Source: Citrobacter amalonaticus Y19 (GTDB lineage: Bacteria > Pseudomonadota > Gammaproteobacteria > Enterobacterales > Enterobacteriaceae). From it: a stretch of DNA of 64,000 nt. The notes beneath the pieces were generated by a model. The model had not been told where the DNA came from and made no database searches. It saw nothing but the letters and a program-made list of their open reading frames with translations. Position numbers and translations under genes: made by a program. Within the stretch, counting starts at the first letter, position 1, and every line of letters begins with the position of its first letter. Positions 1-8,502 of the stretch are shown here, piece by piece. The stretch is taken from assembly GCF_000981805.1 (NCBI RefSeq), contig NZ_CP011132.1, positions 2,108,001 to 2,172,000 on the forward strand. Direction: 5' to 3'.

Positions 1-133
1 CTACTTCAACAAAAACATGTCTACCTACGTTGATTACAAAATTAACTTGCTGGACAACGATGATCACTTCTATGCAGACAACGGCATCGCGACTGATGAC
101 GTTGTTGCTGTGGGTTTAGTGTATCAGTTCTAA
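1..133 (+). CDS. OmpC-family porin, 3' end only
   Basis: The frame starting at base 2 reads the last 43 residues of a trimeric outer-membrane general porin and ends VAVGLVYQF, with the terminal Phe used by the BAM machinery. The tail with FNKNMSTYVDYKINLLD and an inserted acidic segment before the last strand resembles OmpS1/YedS more than OmpC or OmpF. The 5' part lies outside the window. A strong terminator follows directly, so it is the last gene of its transcript. The family is certain; the exact paralogue is an inference from the last strands only. Confidence 0.85.
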   Translation, partial: YFNKNMSTYVDYKINLLDNDDHFYADNGIATDDVVAVGLVYQF

Positions 134-150
134 TCTCCAGAATAATTTCA

Positions 151-175
151 GGCCCGCTTCTGGCGGGCTTTTTTG
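151..175 (+). terminator. Rho-independent terminator of the porin gene
   Basis: A GCCCGC/GCGGGC stem with a 5-nt loop is followed directly by a run of six T, 18 bases after the porin stop codon. Confidence 0.9.
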
Positions 176-724
176 TGCCTCTGATACTCAATCCACGACG
201 AAATTTCCGCTCAGGCCGTACGTGGAACCGCACCTGAACAGGGGTTCATAAAACACCCGTTCAAAAATTCACTCACCAAAATAAACTGCTAATGCTTTTC
301 TTCATTTTCTTATTATTGATAATATAAAAATAGCCGGCATTCTACTGTTTCCGTTGAAGACAAAATGGCCACCAGGAAAAGTCGATATACAAATAAGACT
401 TTTACCGAAAATACTTTCCAGATGATATAATCGAACTTTTGACAACATTTTATGACCTATTTATAGTCGCTGAGTCGAATAAAGCGCGACCGCAGGCATG
501 AGAACAGTTCATTCTTAACTCACTCTCGCAAGAGGGAAGCTAAATATCCCTTATTTTTCAGCCTTTCTGATTGCTCCCGACAATAGAGAATTACTCTCCG
601 GCCTCTCGTTTTGACGACATCCTATAAATAATCTGGTGATGATGAGAGAGAACATTATCCCCCCCACTTATGCAAAATGACAGAGCTCATAGTACTCACC
701 ATCTGGGTACTATACAGGAGTGGT
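176..724. other. Non-coding stretch upstream of the autotransporter
   Basis: About 550 bases of mostly AT-rich DNA between the porin terminator and the autotransporter start. I see no supported gene. Promoters for the autotransporter should lie here, but I could not pick one with confidence. Confidence 0.5.
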
Positions 725-3568
725 ATGGGCATCAAACAACACAATGGAAATGCTGGGGCCGATCGCCTCATTGAATTAAAAATACGTTCTGCCTCAATTC
801 AACTGGCGACGATCGGCGCTATTGGTTTGAATGCCATTGTCTTTTCACCATTAGTGGTTGCTGTTGATTTAGGCAGTCAAAATGGTACCCATATTACCGT
901 TAATGATGGTGACAGAATTACAGGTGATAGCGTCGATCCCAACGGGGGCATCTATGGCGTAATGACCCCAACAGGCAATACTCCCGGCAACATCAACCTG
1001 GGTAATAATGTTACCGTCAATGTCAACGACCCCTCTGGATATGCAAAGGGGATCATTCTTCAGGGTAACAACAGTACCCTGACAGCGAACCAACTGACAG
1101 TAGACGTTGTCGGTCAAACCGCTGCCGTCGGGATTACTTTAAATGGTAATTACGCACATGCTGACTTAGGCACAGACAGCAGCATTAAAAGTAACGGTAA
1201 CGGCATCATTGTTGGACATGGCTCCGCGCTATTAGCCAGCCAACTCTCTATTGAAAACTCGAACGGAACGGGTTTAAGCATCAACGACTATGGCAGCAGT
1301 GCCGATCTGGGTAGCGGAAGCCAAATCAAAACCAATGGTGGCTCAGGGGTTTATATTGGTGGTCTCAACGGCAATTCAGCCGACGGTGTCGCACGTTTTA
1401 CCGCGACAGATCTGACTATCGATGTTCAGGGTTACAGCGCCTCAGGGATAAATGTACAGAGAAACTCTGTGGTCGACCTGGGAACAAACAGCATCATTAA
1501 AACCAATGGCGGCTATGCACACGGCATCTGGAGTTTCGGCGAGGTGAATGCAAATGCACTCACTGTTGATGTGAATGGTACTGACGCCAATGGAATCGAA
1601 GTGCGTGGTGGAACGACCACTGTCGGTGCAGGCAGCCACATTTCATCCGCCCTGGGGGGTGGACTCGTGACCAGCGGCACAGGTGCTACGATCAATTTTT
1701 CTGGCACGACAGCGCTGCCCAACAGCATATTCTCTGGCGGCTCTTACGGTGCTTCTGCCCAAAGCGCAACGGCCGTTATCAACATGCAAAACACCGACAT
1801 TACGGTCGATCGTAATGGCAGTCTGGCGCTGGGGTTGTGGACGCTTGGCGGCGGAAAAATAACCGGAGATAATCTGAGTATCACTGGCGCGGCAGGAGCC
1901 CGGGGGGTTTACGCCATGACTAACAGCCAAATCGATCTGACGAACGATTTGGTCATTAATATGAGCACACCCGACCAGATGGCCATCGCGACTCAGCATA
2001 ACGATGGCTATGCCGCCAGCCGAATTAACGCCTCGGGGCATATGCTAATCAATGGCAGCGTATTTTCTAAAGGTGGGTTGATCAATCTGGACATGCATTC
2101 TGGATCGGTCTGGACGGGTTCCTCCCTCAGCGACAATGTCAATGGTGGGAAACTGGACATCGCAATGGATAATAGCGTCTGGAACGTGACGAGTCATTCC
2201 AGTCTCGACACGCTGGCGCTGACCCATTCAACCGTCGATTTTTCCAGCCACGCCTCAACAGCCAGCGGATTTACCACGTTAAACGTAGCAAACCTGAGCG
2301 GCAGCAGCACCTTTGTTATGCGTGCCGATGTCGTTGGCGAGGGAGGTGGCGTTAATAACGCAGGGGATTTACTGAATGTCAGCGGAAGCAGCGCCGGTAA
2401 TCATGTCTTGGCCATCCGCAACCAGGGCAGCGAGGCGACAACGGGAAATGAAGTCCTGACGGTGGTACAAACCCCCGACGGTGCGGCCTCATTTACCGCC
2501 TCTTCTCAGGTTGAGCTGGGGGGATATCTGTATGATGTCCGTAAAAATGGGACCAACTGGGAGCTTTACGCTTCCGGTACAGCGCCGGAACCCGTTCCTG
2601 ATCCAATACCGGATCCGGCTCAGCCCCCCGTAGTAAACCCCGCTCCCGCCCCTAAACCAACCACAACCGCAGATGCTGGCGGCAATTATCTCAACGTCGG
2701 TTATCTGATGAACTATGTCGAAAACCGTACGCTGATGCAACGAATGGGCGACCTGAGAAATCAGAGCAAGGAAGGTAATATCTGGCTTCGCGGTTACGGG
2801 GGAAAGCTGGACTCTTTCGCCAGTGGCAAACTGAGCGGCTTTGACATGGGTTACAGCGGTATACAGTTTGGCGGTGATAAGCGTCTCTCTGATGAAACAC
2901 CGTTGTATGTGGGTCTGTTTATTGGCTCAACACGTGGGTCGCCAGACTATCGCGAAGGCGACGGCACTGCACGTTCAGACTACATGGGAATGTACGCCAG
3001 TTACATGGCACAAAGCGGCTTTTACAGCGATCTGGTTGTGAAAGCATCACGCCAGAAAAATAGCTTCCATGTGATGGACAGTCAGAACAACGGTGTTAGC
3101 GCCAACGGTAGCACCAATGGGTTCAGCGTCTCTCTGGAAGCCGGGCAGAAGTTCAGCCTGAATCAGCCCGGTAATGGCTTCTATATTGAGCCACAGACCC
3201 AGTTCACTTACAGCCACCAAAATGGCATGGATATGAAGGCGAGTAATGGCCTCAACATTCATCTGAGTCACTATGGCTCGGTGCTGGGGCGTGCCAGCAT
3301 GATACTGGGGTATGACATCGCCGCAGGCAACAGCCAGTTGAATATGTATGTGAAGACCGGAGGCATCCGCGAGTTTTCAGGGGATACAGAGTATCGACTG
3401 AATCGCTCCCGGGAGAAGCACAGTTTCAAAGGTAATAGCTGGAACAACGGCGTGGGCGTGAGTGCACAGTTCAACAAACAGCACACGCTCTATCTCGAAG
3501 CCGATTACACGCAGGGAAATGCTTTTGACCAAAAGCAAGTCAACGGCGGATATCGCTTCAGCTTTTAA
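725..3568 (+). CDS. Autotransporter adhesin, pertactin/AIDA type (type Va secretion)
   Basis: About 947 residues. ATG 725 was chosen over the in-frame ATG at 677 because AGGAG sits 6-9 bases upstream. A long N-terminal signal region (hydrophobic LATIGAIGLNAIVF) is followed by a passenger rich in Gly, Asn, Thr and Ser with repeated units of the form LTVDV-x-G and DLG-x-x-S-x-IK-x-NGG (roughly residues 90-330). This is typical of a beta-helix. A Pro-rich linker (PEPVPDPIPDP, about residues 620-645) precedes a C-terminal beta-barrel of about 275 residues with IWLRGYGG and a terminal YRFSF. The barrel would insert in the outer membrane and export the passenger. The class is certain; the ligand is unknown. 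Confidence 0.93.
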   Translation: MGIKQHNGNAGADRLIELKIRSASIQLATIGAIGLNAIVFSPLVVAVDLGSQNGTHITVNDGDRITGDSVDPNGGIYGVMTPTGNTPGNINLGNNVTVNVNDPSGYAKGIILQGNNSTLTANQLTVDVVGQTAAVGITLNGNYAHADLGTDSSIKSNGNGIIVGHGSALLASQLSIENSNGTGLSINDYGSSADLGSGSQIKTNGGSGVYIGGLNGNSADGVARFTATDLTIDVQGYSASGINVQRNSVVDLGTNSIIKTNGGYAHGIWSFGEVNANALTVDVNGTDANGIEVRGGTTTVGAGSHISSALGGGLVTSGTGATINFSGTTALPNSIFSGGSYGASAQSATAVINMQNTDITVDRNGSLALGLWTLGGGKITGDNLSITGAAGARGVYAMTNSQIDLTNDLVINMSTPDQMAIATQHNDGYAASRINASGHMLINGSVFSKGGLINLDMHSGSVWTGSSLSDNVNGGKLDIAMDNSVWNVTSHSSLDTLALTHSTVDFSSHASTASGFTTLNVANLSGSSTFVMRADVVGEGGGVNNAGDLLNVSGSSAGNHVLAIRNQGSEATTGNEVLTVVQTPDGAASFTASSQVELGGYLYDVRKNGTNWELYASGTAPEPVPDPIPDPAQPPVVNPAPAPKPTTTADAGGNYLNVGYLMNYVENRTLMQRMGDLRNQSKEGNIWLRGYGGKLDSFASGKLSGFDMGYSGIQFGGDKRLSDETPLYVGLFIGSTRGSPDYREGDGTARSDYMGMYASYMAQSGFYSDLVVKASRQKNSFHVMDSQNNGVSANGSTNGFSVSLEAGQKFSLNQPGNGFYIEPQTQFTYSHQNGMDMKASNGLNIHLSHYGSVLGRASMILGYDIAAGNSQLNMYVKTGGIREFSGDTEYRLNRSREKHSFKGNSWNNGVGVSAQFNKQHTLYLEADYTQGNAFDQKQVNGGYRFSF

Positions 3569-3575
3569 GCTCAAC

Positions 3576-3815
3576 GTGAGTAGTGAAGCCGGGACGGACA
3601 GGAGAAACATTGCCGGGTTGCCAGGTGCAAGTAGCATCATTCTGGCAGAACTAACAAAGCGGGTGCACCGGATTTTTCCCGATGCCGAGGTGAAGGTAAA
3701 GCCAATGCAGGTTAATGCTTTAAACAGCAACTGCACAAAAACGGAGAAAGAAAAACTGAACCGCATGCTTGAGGAAAAGTTCGAAGAATCTGACATGTGG
3801 CTGGTGAGCGAGTGA
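3576..3815 (+). CDS. DinI/MsgA-family protein with altered N-terminus
   Basis: From the GTG at 3576 this encodes 79 residues. From DRRN onward it matches the DinI/MsgA family closely: GLPGA, ELTKRVHRIFPDAEVKVKPM, KLNRMLEEKFEESDMWLVSE. DinI modulates RecA filaments in the SOS response, and MsgA is a Salmonella virulence-linked relative. The first seven or eight residues do not resemble the usual MFVELVYDKRN strand, no good ribosome binding site precedes the GTG, and the gene begins 8 bases after the autotransporter stop. The original 5' end and promoter appear lost. It may be translated by re-initiation or be dead. Confidence 0.7.
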   Translation: MSSEAGTDRRNIAGLPGASSIILAELTKRVHRIFPDAEVKVKPMQVNALNSNCTKTEKEKLNRMLEEKFEESDMWLVSE

Positions 3816-3818
3816 ACT

Positions 3819-3983
3819 ATGGACAGCTTGATCATATCGAGGATCAGAATCTATTTCCCTAAACCCGATGAGCGTCTCCCCACCTTACCGGGTAACATGC
3901 GCAATTTGACCATCAAGGATACCGTAGGTGACGGCAAAATAAGACACCACCACGTTGATAACACGATCTATCTTAGAAAATAA
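3819..3983 (+). CDS. Small ORF after the DinI-like gene (54 aa), unrecognised
   Basis: An uninterrupted 54-codon ORF starts three bases after the DinI-like stop and ends in TAA. The product starts MDSLIISRIRIYF and ends IYLRK, is basic and has a run of three His. I do not recognise it. Tight spacing behind the DinI-like gene is the only support; it may be a chance ORF or a fragment. Confidence 0.25.
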   Translation: MDSLIISRIRIYFPKPDERLPTLPGNMRNLTIKDTVGDGKIRHHHVDNTIYLRK

Positions 3984-4117
3984 AACACACAAAACCTTGC
4001 AATCCTATGCAAAATTTTGTGTGCAACACTTCTTTCTCATATCATCTGAAAGTATCGACAAAGGTGCGCTTGTAATACCTCCCCTTTAATTTTTCTGTTA
4101 AATTCCTTTCGATATAC

Positions 4118-4121
4118 TTAA
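4118..4121. repeat. Target-site duplication TTAA (left copy; right copy 5343-5346)
   Basis: The same four bases flank both ends of the IS, and deleting one copy with the IS restores the acyltransferase reading frame. Confidence 0.85.
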
Positions 4122-4192
4122 TGACCTGCTCCCCGTTGATTAGTACACCCCGATGTTAGTAATGTCTTCATAAGCCACATGAGGACATCCCC

Positions 4193-4456
4193 ATGAAGAA
4201 GCGTTTTTCCGACGAACAGATCATCAGTATTCTCCGCGAAGCCGAAGCTGGGGTACCCGCCCGTGAACTCTGCCGCAAGCATGCCATTTCCGATGCCACG
4301 TTTTACATCTGGCGTAAGAAGTATGGCGGTATGGAGGTGCCTGAAGTTAAGCGCCTGAAGTCGCTTGAGGAAGAGAACGCCAGACTCAAGAAGCTGCTTG
4401 CCGAAGCCATGCTGGATAAAGAGGCGCTTCAGGTGGCTCTTGGGCGAAAGTACTGA
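4193..4456 (+). CDS. IS3-family transposase OrfA
   Basis: 87 residues with a helix-turn-helix of the transposase_8 type (FSDEQIISILREAEAG, then ELCRKHAISDATFYIWRKKYGG) followed by a leucine-zipper-like coiled coil (LKSLEEENARLKKLLAEAMLD). It ends ALGRKY, the usual OrfA ending in the IS407 group. It binds the terminal repeats and acts with OrfB, normally as a frameshift fusion. Confidence 0.93.
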   Translation: MKKRFSDEQIISILREAEAGVPARELCRKHAISDATFYIWRKKYGGMEVPEVKRLKSLEEENARLKKLLAEAMLDKEALQVALGRKY

Positions 4457-4479
4457 CGACAGACCAGAAGCGGGAAGCC

Positions 4480-5313
4480 GTGATGTTGATGTGTGATGCG
4501 ACCGGTCTGTCGCAACGTCGTGCCTGCAGGCTTACAGGTTTATCCCTGTCGACCTGCCGCTATGAGGCTCACCGTCCGGCTGCTGATGCGCATTTATCAG
4601 GGCGCATCACTGAGCTGGCACTGGAGCGCAGGCGTTTTGGCTACCGTCGTATTTGGCAGTTGCTGCGCCGTGAAGGGCTTCATGTTAATCATAAGCGCGT
4701 GTACCGGCTTTATCACCTCAGTGGCCTGGGCGTAAAACGCAGAAGACGTCGTAAAGGGCTGGCAACAGAACGTCTGCCGCTGCTCCGTCCGGCGGCGCCC
4801 AATCTGACCTGGTCGATGGATTTCGTCATGGACGCACTTTCCACCGGTCGCAGGATCAAGTGTCTTACCTGCGTCGATGATTTCACAAAGGAATGCCTGA
4901 CGGTCACTGTTGCCTTTGGGATTTCAGGCGTTCAGGTCACGCGTATTCTGGACAGCATTGCACTGTTTCGAGGCTATCCGGCGACGATAAGAACTGACCA
5001 GGGGCCGGAGTTCACTTGCCGTGCACTGGATCAATGGGCCTTTGAGCATGGTGTTGAGTTGCGCTTAATCCAGCCGGGCAAGCCAACGCAGAACGGATTT
5101 ATTGAGAGCTTTAACGGACGATTTCGCGATGAATGTTTGAATGAGCACTGGTTCAGCGATATCGTTCATGCCAGGAAAATTATTAATGACTGGCGGCAGG
5201 ATTATAACGAATGCCGCCCGCACTCCACGCTGAATTATCAGACACCGTCTGAATTTGCAGCGGGCTGGAGAAAGGGTCATTCTGAGAATGAAGATTCCGA
5301 CGTTACTAACTGA
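4480..5313 (+). CDS. IS3-family transposase OrfB (DDE integrase)
   Basis: 277 residues with an N-terminal HTH_21 segment (GYRRIWQLLRREGLHVNHKRVYRLY) and an rve integrase core. The catalytic triad is visible as D in WSMDFVMDAL, D in IRTDQGPEF and E in NGFIESFNGRFRDECLNEHWF. Full length for the family, so probably active. It normally functions as an OrfAB fusion made by programmed frameshift; I did not identify the slippery site. Confidence 0.93.
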   Translation: MMLMCDATGLSQRRACRLTGLSLSTCRYEAHRPAADAHLSGRITELALERRRFGYRRIWQLLRREGLHVNHKRVYRLYHLSGLGVKRRRRRKGLATERLPLLRPAAPNLTWSMDFVMDALSTGRRIKCLTCVDDFTKECLTVTVAFGISGVQVTRILDSIALFRGYPATIRTDQGPEFTCRALDQWAFEHGVELRLIQPGKPTQNGFIESFNGRFRDECLNEHWFSDIVHARKIINDWRQDYNECRPHSTLNYQTPSEFAAGWRKGHSENEDSDVTN

Positions 5314-6559
5314 GTGTTGTATCTAATCGTGGGGGCAGGTCATTAAAGCTATATAGGGAGATTATCACACTCAGTAAAACAGAAGAGATTACAAGCAATT
5401 CAGTATATGGTGACATGCCGAACGACCAAATCATAAGAGAAATAACTATCCGATGTAGTAGATAAAGTGAATATGAAGAAGCACCCAATAGCATCATAAA
5501 TGAACTCACTTTGAATTGATTGTCAAAAAACACCAATGTCAGAACCATTATAAAGGAAGGTATCCCCCAAAAAACAAATCTATTCGGTATATCACCAAAG
5601 TACATTACAAACAAACACACACACAAGATAAAATAAATGTAAATTTTATTTAGTCTAATTTCTCTGACATACGTTAATCGCAAAAACGCAATTAGCATAC
5701 CAAGAGCAAACTCAAACATAATTTCATTATGATAAAAAATTAAACTTGGAATATATCCACTTATAACAAACAAGCAAACAACAAAAAATGATGTAAGTAA
5801 ACCAGTCCATTTTCTTGTAATGACAATGGAAATCGAAAATAAGACGTAGAATACAACCTCGAAATTCAGCGTCCATCCAACACTATGAATTGGTAGGTAT
5901 GAGCCTTGTAAGTTCTTAACCGGTATAAAGAGAATGCTTTGTATAAATGTATAAATATTAACTTCACTTATTGGGTAAAGTGAGTGATTTATGAGAAGTA
6001 TCAGACTGAATATCAAGGTTGAAATCCAATACATCGGAACAATTCTGATGGCACGATCAAAAAGAAAATCATAGAACGTTTTTTTTGTCGCACAAAATGA
6101 ATGGTAAATAACAAACCCACTAATAACAAAGAATATGTCAACACCAAACGCCAATTTTTCTCTCAAAAAAAAATCTAAGTAAGCATAGCCTGTGTGCAGT
6201 GGGTATTGCCTGCATGCGTGGTAAATTACTATTGCTATTGCCGCATAAAAACGCAGCGCTTGTAGGCTTCTTATCATAATTGATAGTCCACATAAAAGAT
6301 TTAATGATAATGTGGAGAATTGACAAAGTCAATATGAATGCAAATGAAATGCTGGTGATACTGGCGGCTTTTATAATACTTAAGTTGAAAACCCGTACAA
6401 TACTACAACGCGAAATAATAGCACAAAGAAAATAATTAAGTTAAATTAACTCATTTCATTTTTGACGGAGTAGGCTAGTTAATTTCTGGTGCATTGGAGG
6501 TATCAACGGCTTCCAGTATATCTAGATATTCCAGCCACAAAGAGTACTGCACTTTCTCT

Positions 6560-7056
6560 GTATCGCTGACCCGAAACCGCAGCGTTTTCGTTACATTACC
6601 GATGAAGAATACCTGACGATTTATGAACACGCCAGTGAGTCGGTTAAAGCCGCAATGGAAATAGCTTATTTATGTGCAGCGAGGGTATCCGATGTCCTGA
6701 AAATGGACTGGCCGCAGATAATGGATAAGGGAATTTTTATTCAGCAGGGCAAGACGGGAGTTAAGCAGGTTAAAGCATGGACAGATCGCCTGCGCGTGAC
6801 AGTTAATATTTGCAGATCGTAGGGGGAAACGGGGTCAGTTATTAAAACCATGTATGGAGAGCATTACTCTAACAAGAGGTTTAATGAGGCATAGCGAAAA
6901 GCAAGAATAGCGCAGCAAACTATCTCGGAAGGCCTCTGGATTGCACTTTCCATGATCTGAAGGCTAAAGGCATTTCTGACTACAGATAAACAGAAATTCA
7001 GTGGGCATAAAACAGAATCTCAGGCTCTCGTTTACGACAGGAAGGTAAAAATAAGC
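6560..7056 (+). pseudogene. Relic of a phage-type tyrosine integrase beside serU
   Basis: One frame from about 6565 reads ADPKPQRFRYITDEEYLTI, then KAAMEIAYLCAARVSDVLKM and QQGKTGVKQVKAW, and hits a stop at 6820. Further pieces follow: YGEHYSNKRFNEA then a stop, a displaced FHDLKAKGISDY then a stop, and FSGHKTESQALVYDRKVKI. These are the box I (ARVSD), HxLK and GHK segments of a phage integrase, in order but broken by stops and shifts. Its place next to tRNA-Ser suggests an element once integrated at serU and was then lost. Confidence 0.82.
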
Positions 7057-7088
7057 CCCACCCTGAACAGAAAAATGTGATTTACACC

Positions 7089-7122
7089 ATAGCGTCAGAC
7101 ATTACTCTGGCGCTATTTTTTC
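7089..7122 (+). terminator. Terminator-like hairpin between integrase relic and serU
   Basis: ATAGCGTCAGA pairs with TCTGGCGCTAT (one G-T pair) around a 6-nt loop and is followed by a run of T on the plus strand. Confidence 0.65.
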
Positions 7123-7184
7123 TCACTAGATTTTCTCAACGGGATATGTGTCACTGACAACAGGAAGGGTAAGTGCTTGAATAG

Positions 7185-7274
7185 TGGCGGAGAGAGGGGG
7201 ATTTGAACCCCCGGTAGAGTTGCCCCTACTCCGGTTTTCGAGACCGGTCCGTTCAGCCGCTCCGGCATCTCTCC
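7185..7274 (-). tRNA. serU: tRNA-Ser(CGA)
   Basis: On the minus strand a 90-nt class II tRNA starts GGAGAGATGCCGGAGC and ends with encoded CCA. The anticodon loop CTCGAAA gives anticodon CGA. The long variable arm and GGTTCAAATCC T-arm are intact. tRNA-Ser(CGA) next to mtfA is serU in enterobacteria. Confidence 0.97.
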
Positions 7275-7367
7275 GTTTTGATGGTTGCCATCATGCCAGG
7301 TAATTTGGCATTTTAACAGACCCTGTCCCTTCAATTTTGTTCAAGTGACGAGTTTGCGAGCAAAACG

Positions 7368-8165
7368 ATGATTAAGTGGCCCTGGAAAGCACAAGACACC
7401 GCGCAAAATGAATCTGCTCAGTGGGAGGAAGCCCTTGCAATCCCCCTGCTTGTGACGTTGACTGCGCAAGAACAAGCCAGACTCATTGCGCTGGCAGAGC
7501 GATTCCTGCAACAAAAGCGACTGGTAGCCCTACAAGGCTTCGAACTTGATTCACTGAAAAGCGCGCGCATCGCTCTGCTTTTCTGTCTACCGGTTCTGGA
7601 ACTGGGAATCGAATGGCTGGATGGCTTTCATGAGGTACTCATCTACCCTGCCCCCTTTGTTGTCGATGACGAATGGGAAGATGATATTGGCCTGGTCCAT
7701 AACCAGCGCGTTGTTCAGTCCGGACAAAGCTGGCAACAAGGGCCGATCATTCTGAACTGGCTGGATATTCAGGACTCCTTCGACGCATCCGGTTTTAACC
7801 TTATTATTCATGAAGTTGCGCATAAGCTCGACATGCGAAATGGCGATCGCGCCAGCGGCATTCCGCTGATTCCCCTGCGGGAAGTCGCCAGTTGGGAACA
7901 TGATCTGCACGCCGCGATGAACAATATTCAGGATGAAATTGATCTGGTGGGTGAAACCGCATCGAGTATTGACGCCTATGCGGCTAGCGATCCAGCAGAA
8001 TGTTTTGCCGTTCTGTCGGAGTATTTCTTCAGCGCTCCGGAGCTCTTTGCACCACGGTTCCCTGCGCTGTGGCAACGTTTCTGCCAGTTTTATCAGCAGG
8101 ACCCTCTGCAACGCCTTCGTGATAGTGAAGACGATGATTCTTATAACCCCGCGCAGGTTCATTGA
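7368..8165 (+). CDS. mtfA: Mlc titration factor MtfA, zinc peptidase
   Basis: 265 residues, the normal length. The zinc motif HEVAH lies at residues 148-152. MtfA is a cytosolic gluzincin-type peptidase that binds the repressor Mlc and so affects expression of ptsG, the glucose transporter gene. The flanks serU and tRNA-Asn match the conserved enterobacterial order. It is host core genome, not part of the island. Confidence 0.96.
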   Translation: MIKWPWKAQDTAQNESAQWEEALAIPLLVTLTAQEQARLIALAERFLQQKRLVALQGFELDSLKSARIALLFCLPVLELGIEWLDGFHEVLIYPAPFVVDDEWEDDIGLVHNQRVVQSGQSWQQGPIILNWLDIQDSFDASGFNLIIHEVAHKLDMRNGDRASGIPLIPLREVASWEHDLHAAMNNIQDEIDLVGETASSIDAYAASDPAECFAVLSEYFFSAPELFAPRFPALWQRFCQFYQQDPLQRLRDSEDDDSYNPAQVH

Positions 8166-8218
8166 TCCCTCGCATTGAGGATTAATTAACCACTTGAAAA
8201 GGCGTGCTAATTATACTG

Positions 8219-8247
8219 TTGACACGCCATAGCGAGGTCAGTATCAT
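8219..8247 (+). promoter_or_regulatory. Sigma-70 promoter of the tRNA-Asn gene
   Basis: TTGACA, a 17-bp spacer, then TATCAT, placing the start of transcription about 12 bases before the tRNA. A GC-rich discriminator follows (GCGCC), as in stringently controlled stable RNA promoters. Confidence 0.8.
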
Positions 8248-8265
8248 GCGCCTCGTTCACACAAT

Positions 8266-8341
8266 TCCTCTGTAGTTCAGTCGGTAGAACGGCGGACTGT
8301 TAATCCGTATGTCACTGGTTCGAGTCCAGTCAGAGGAGCCA
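8266..8341 (+). tRNA. tRNA-Asn(GTT), integration target
   Basis: A 76-nt tRNA with encoded CCA. The anticodon loop CTGTTAA gives GTT, and the T-arm GGTTCGAGTCC is intact. Position after mtfA suggests asnT. The island integrase gene starts 160 bases downstream, so the tRNA 3' end is the attachment site. Confidence 0.97.
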
Positions 8342-8342
8342 A
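8326..8342 (+). other. Putative attL core at the tRNA-Asn 3' end
   Basis: CCAGTCAGAGGAGCCAA is the 17-bp core known for the Yersinia HPI at asn tRNA genes, and the integrase here is HPI-like. I saw no second copy in the window, so attR should lie to the right of base 64000. Confidence 0.7.
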
Positions 8343-8502
8343 ATTCTTGTTTTCAGGCGTACTTAAAAGTACCTATATGATTAGGTTTCAATAAGTTAGC
8401 GTGAAAACCTTTCCCGATGCGTATCTGGTTTCCCCTGCGCATCCGGCGAAATTGGTGGTCTGATTTGGGGTCATTTCAGTTCGATAATGGAGTGACCACC
8501 AT

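Larger units (their letters stand above)
4122..5342 (+). mobile_element. IS3-family insertion sequence, IS407 group (1221 bp)
   Basis: Imperfect terminal inverted repeats start TGACCTGC at both ends (left at 4122, right ending at 5342), with further matches around GATTAG and TACA. Direct TTAA repeats flank it (4118-4121 and 5343-5346), a 4-bp target duplication as expected for the IS407 group. It holds orfA and orfB in the usual arrangement and appears complete. The target is the 3' end of the acyltransferase gene. Confidence 0.92.
4042..6277 (-). pseudogene. Acyltransferase-3 (OafA/YrhL type), split by the IS element
   Basis: From ATG 6277 the ORF shows an acyltransferase-3 integral membrane protein: LQALRFYAAIAIVIYHA near the start, then FGVDIFFVISGFVIYHS and many hydrophobic helices. 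These enzymes O-acylate surface polysaccharides such as O-antigen. As it stands the ORF runs into the IS and stops at 5306 after 12 IS-encoded residues. Removing bases 4122-5342 and one TTAA copy restores the frame: codon 311 (Phe) continues as KYIERNLTEKLKGRYY and stops at 4042, giving 336 residues. The restored FKYIERNL matches the family's usual C-terminal YKYIEKPL. The product now lacks its native last 25 residues, so activity is doubtful. Confidence 0.88.

Noticed and set aside
677..724. Earlier autotransporter start at 677
   Set aside because: No ribosome binding site, whereas ATG 725 has AGGAG at the right distance.
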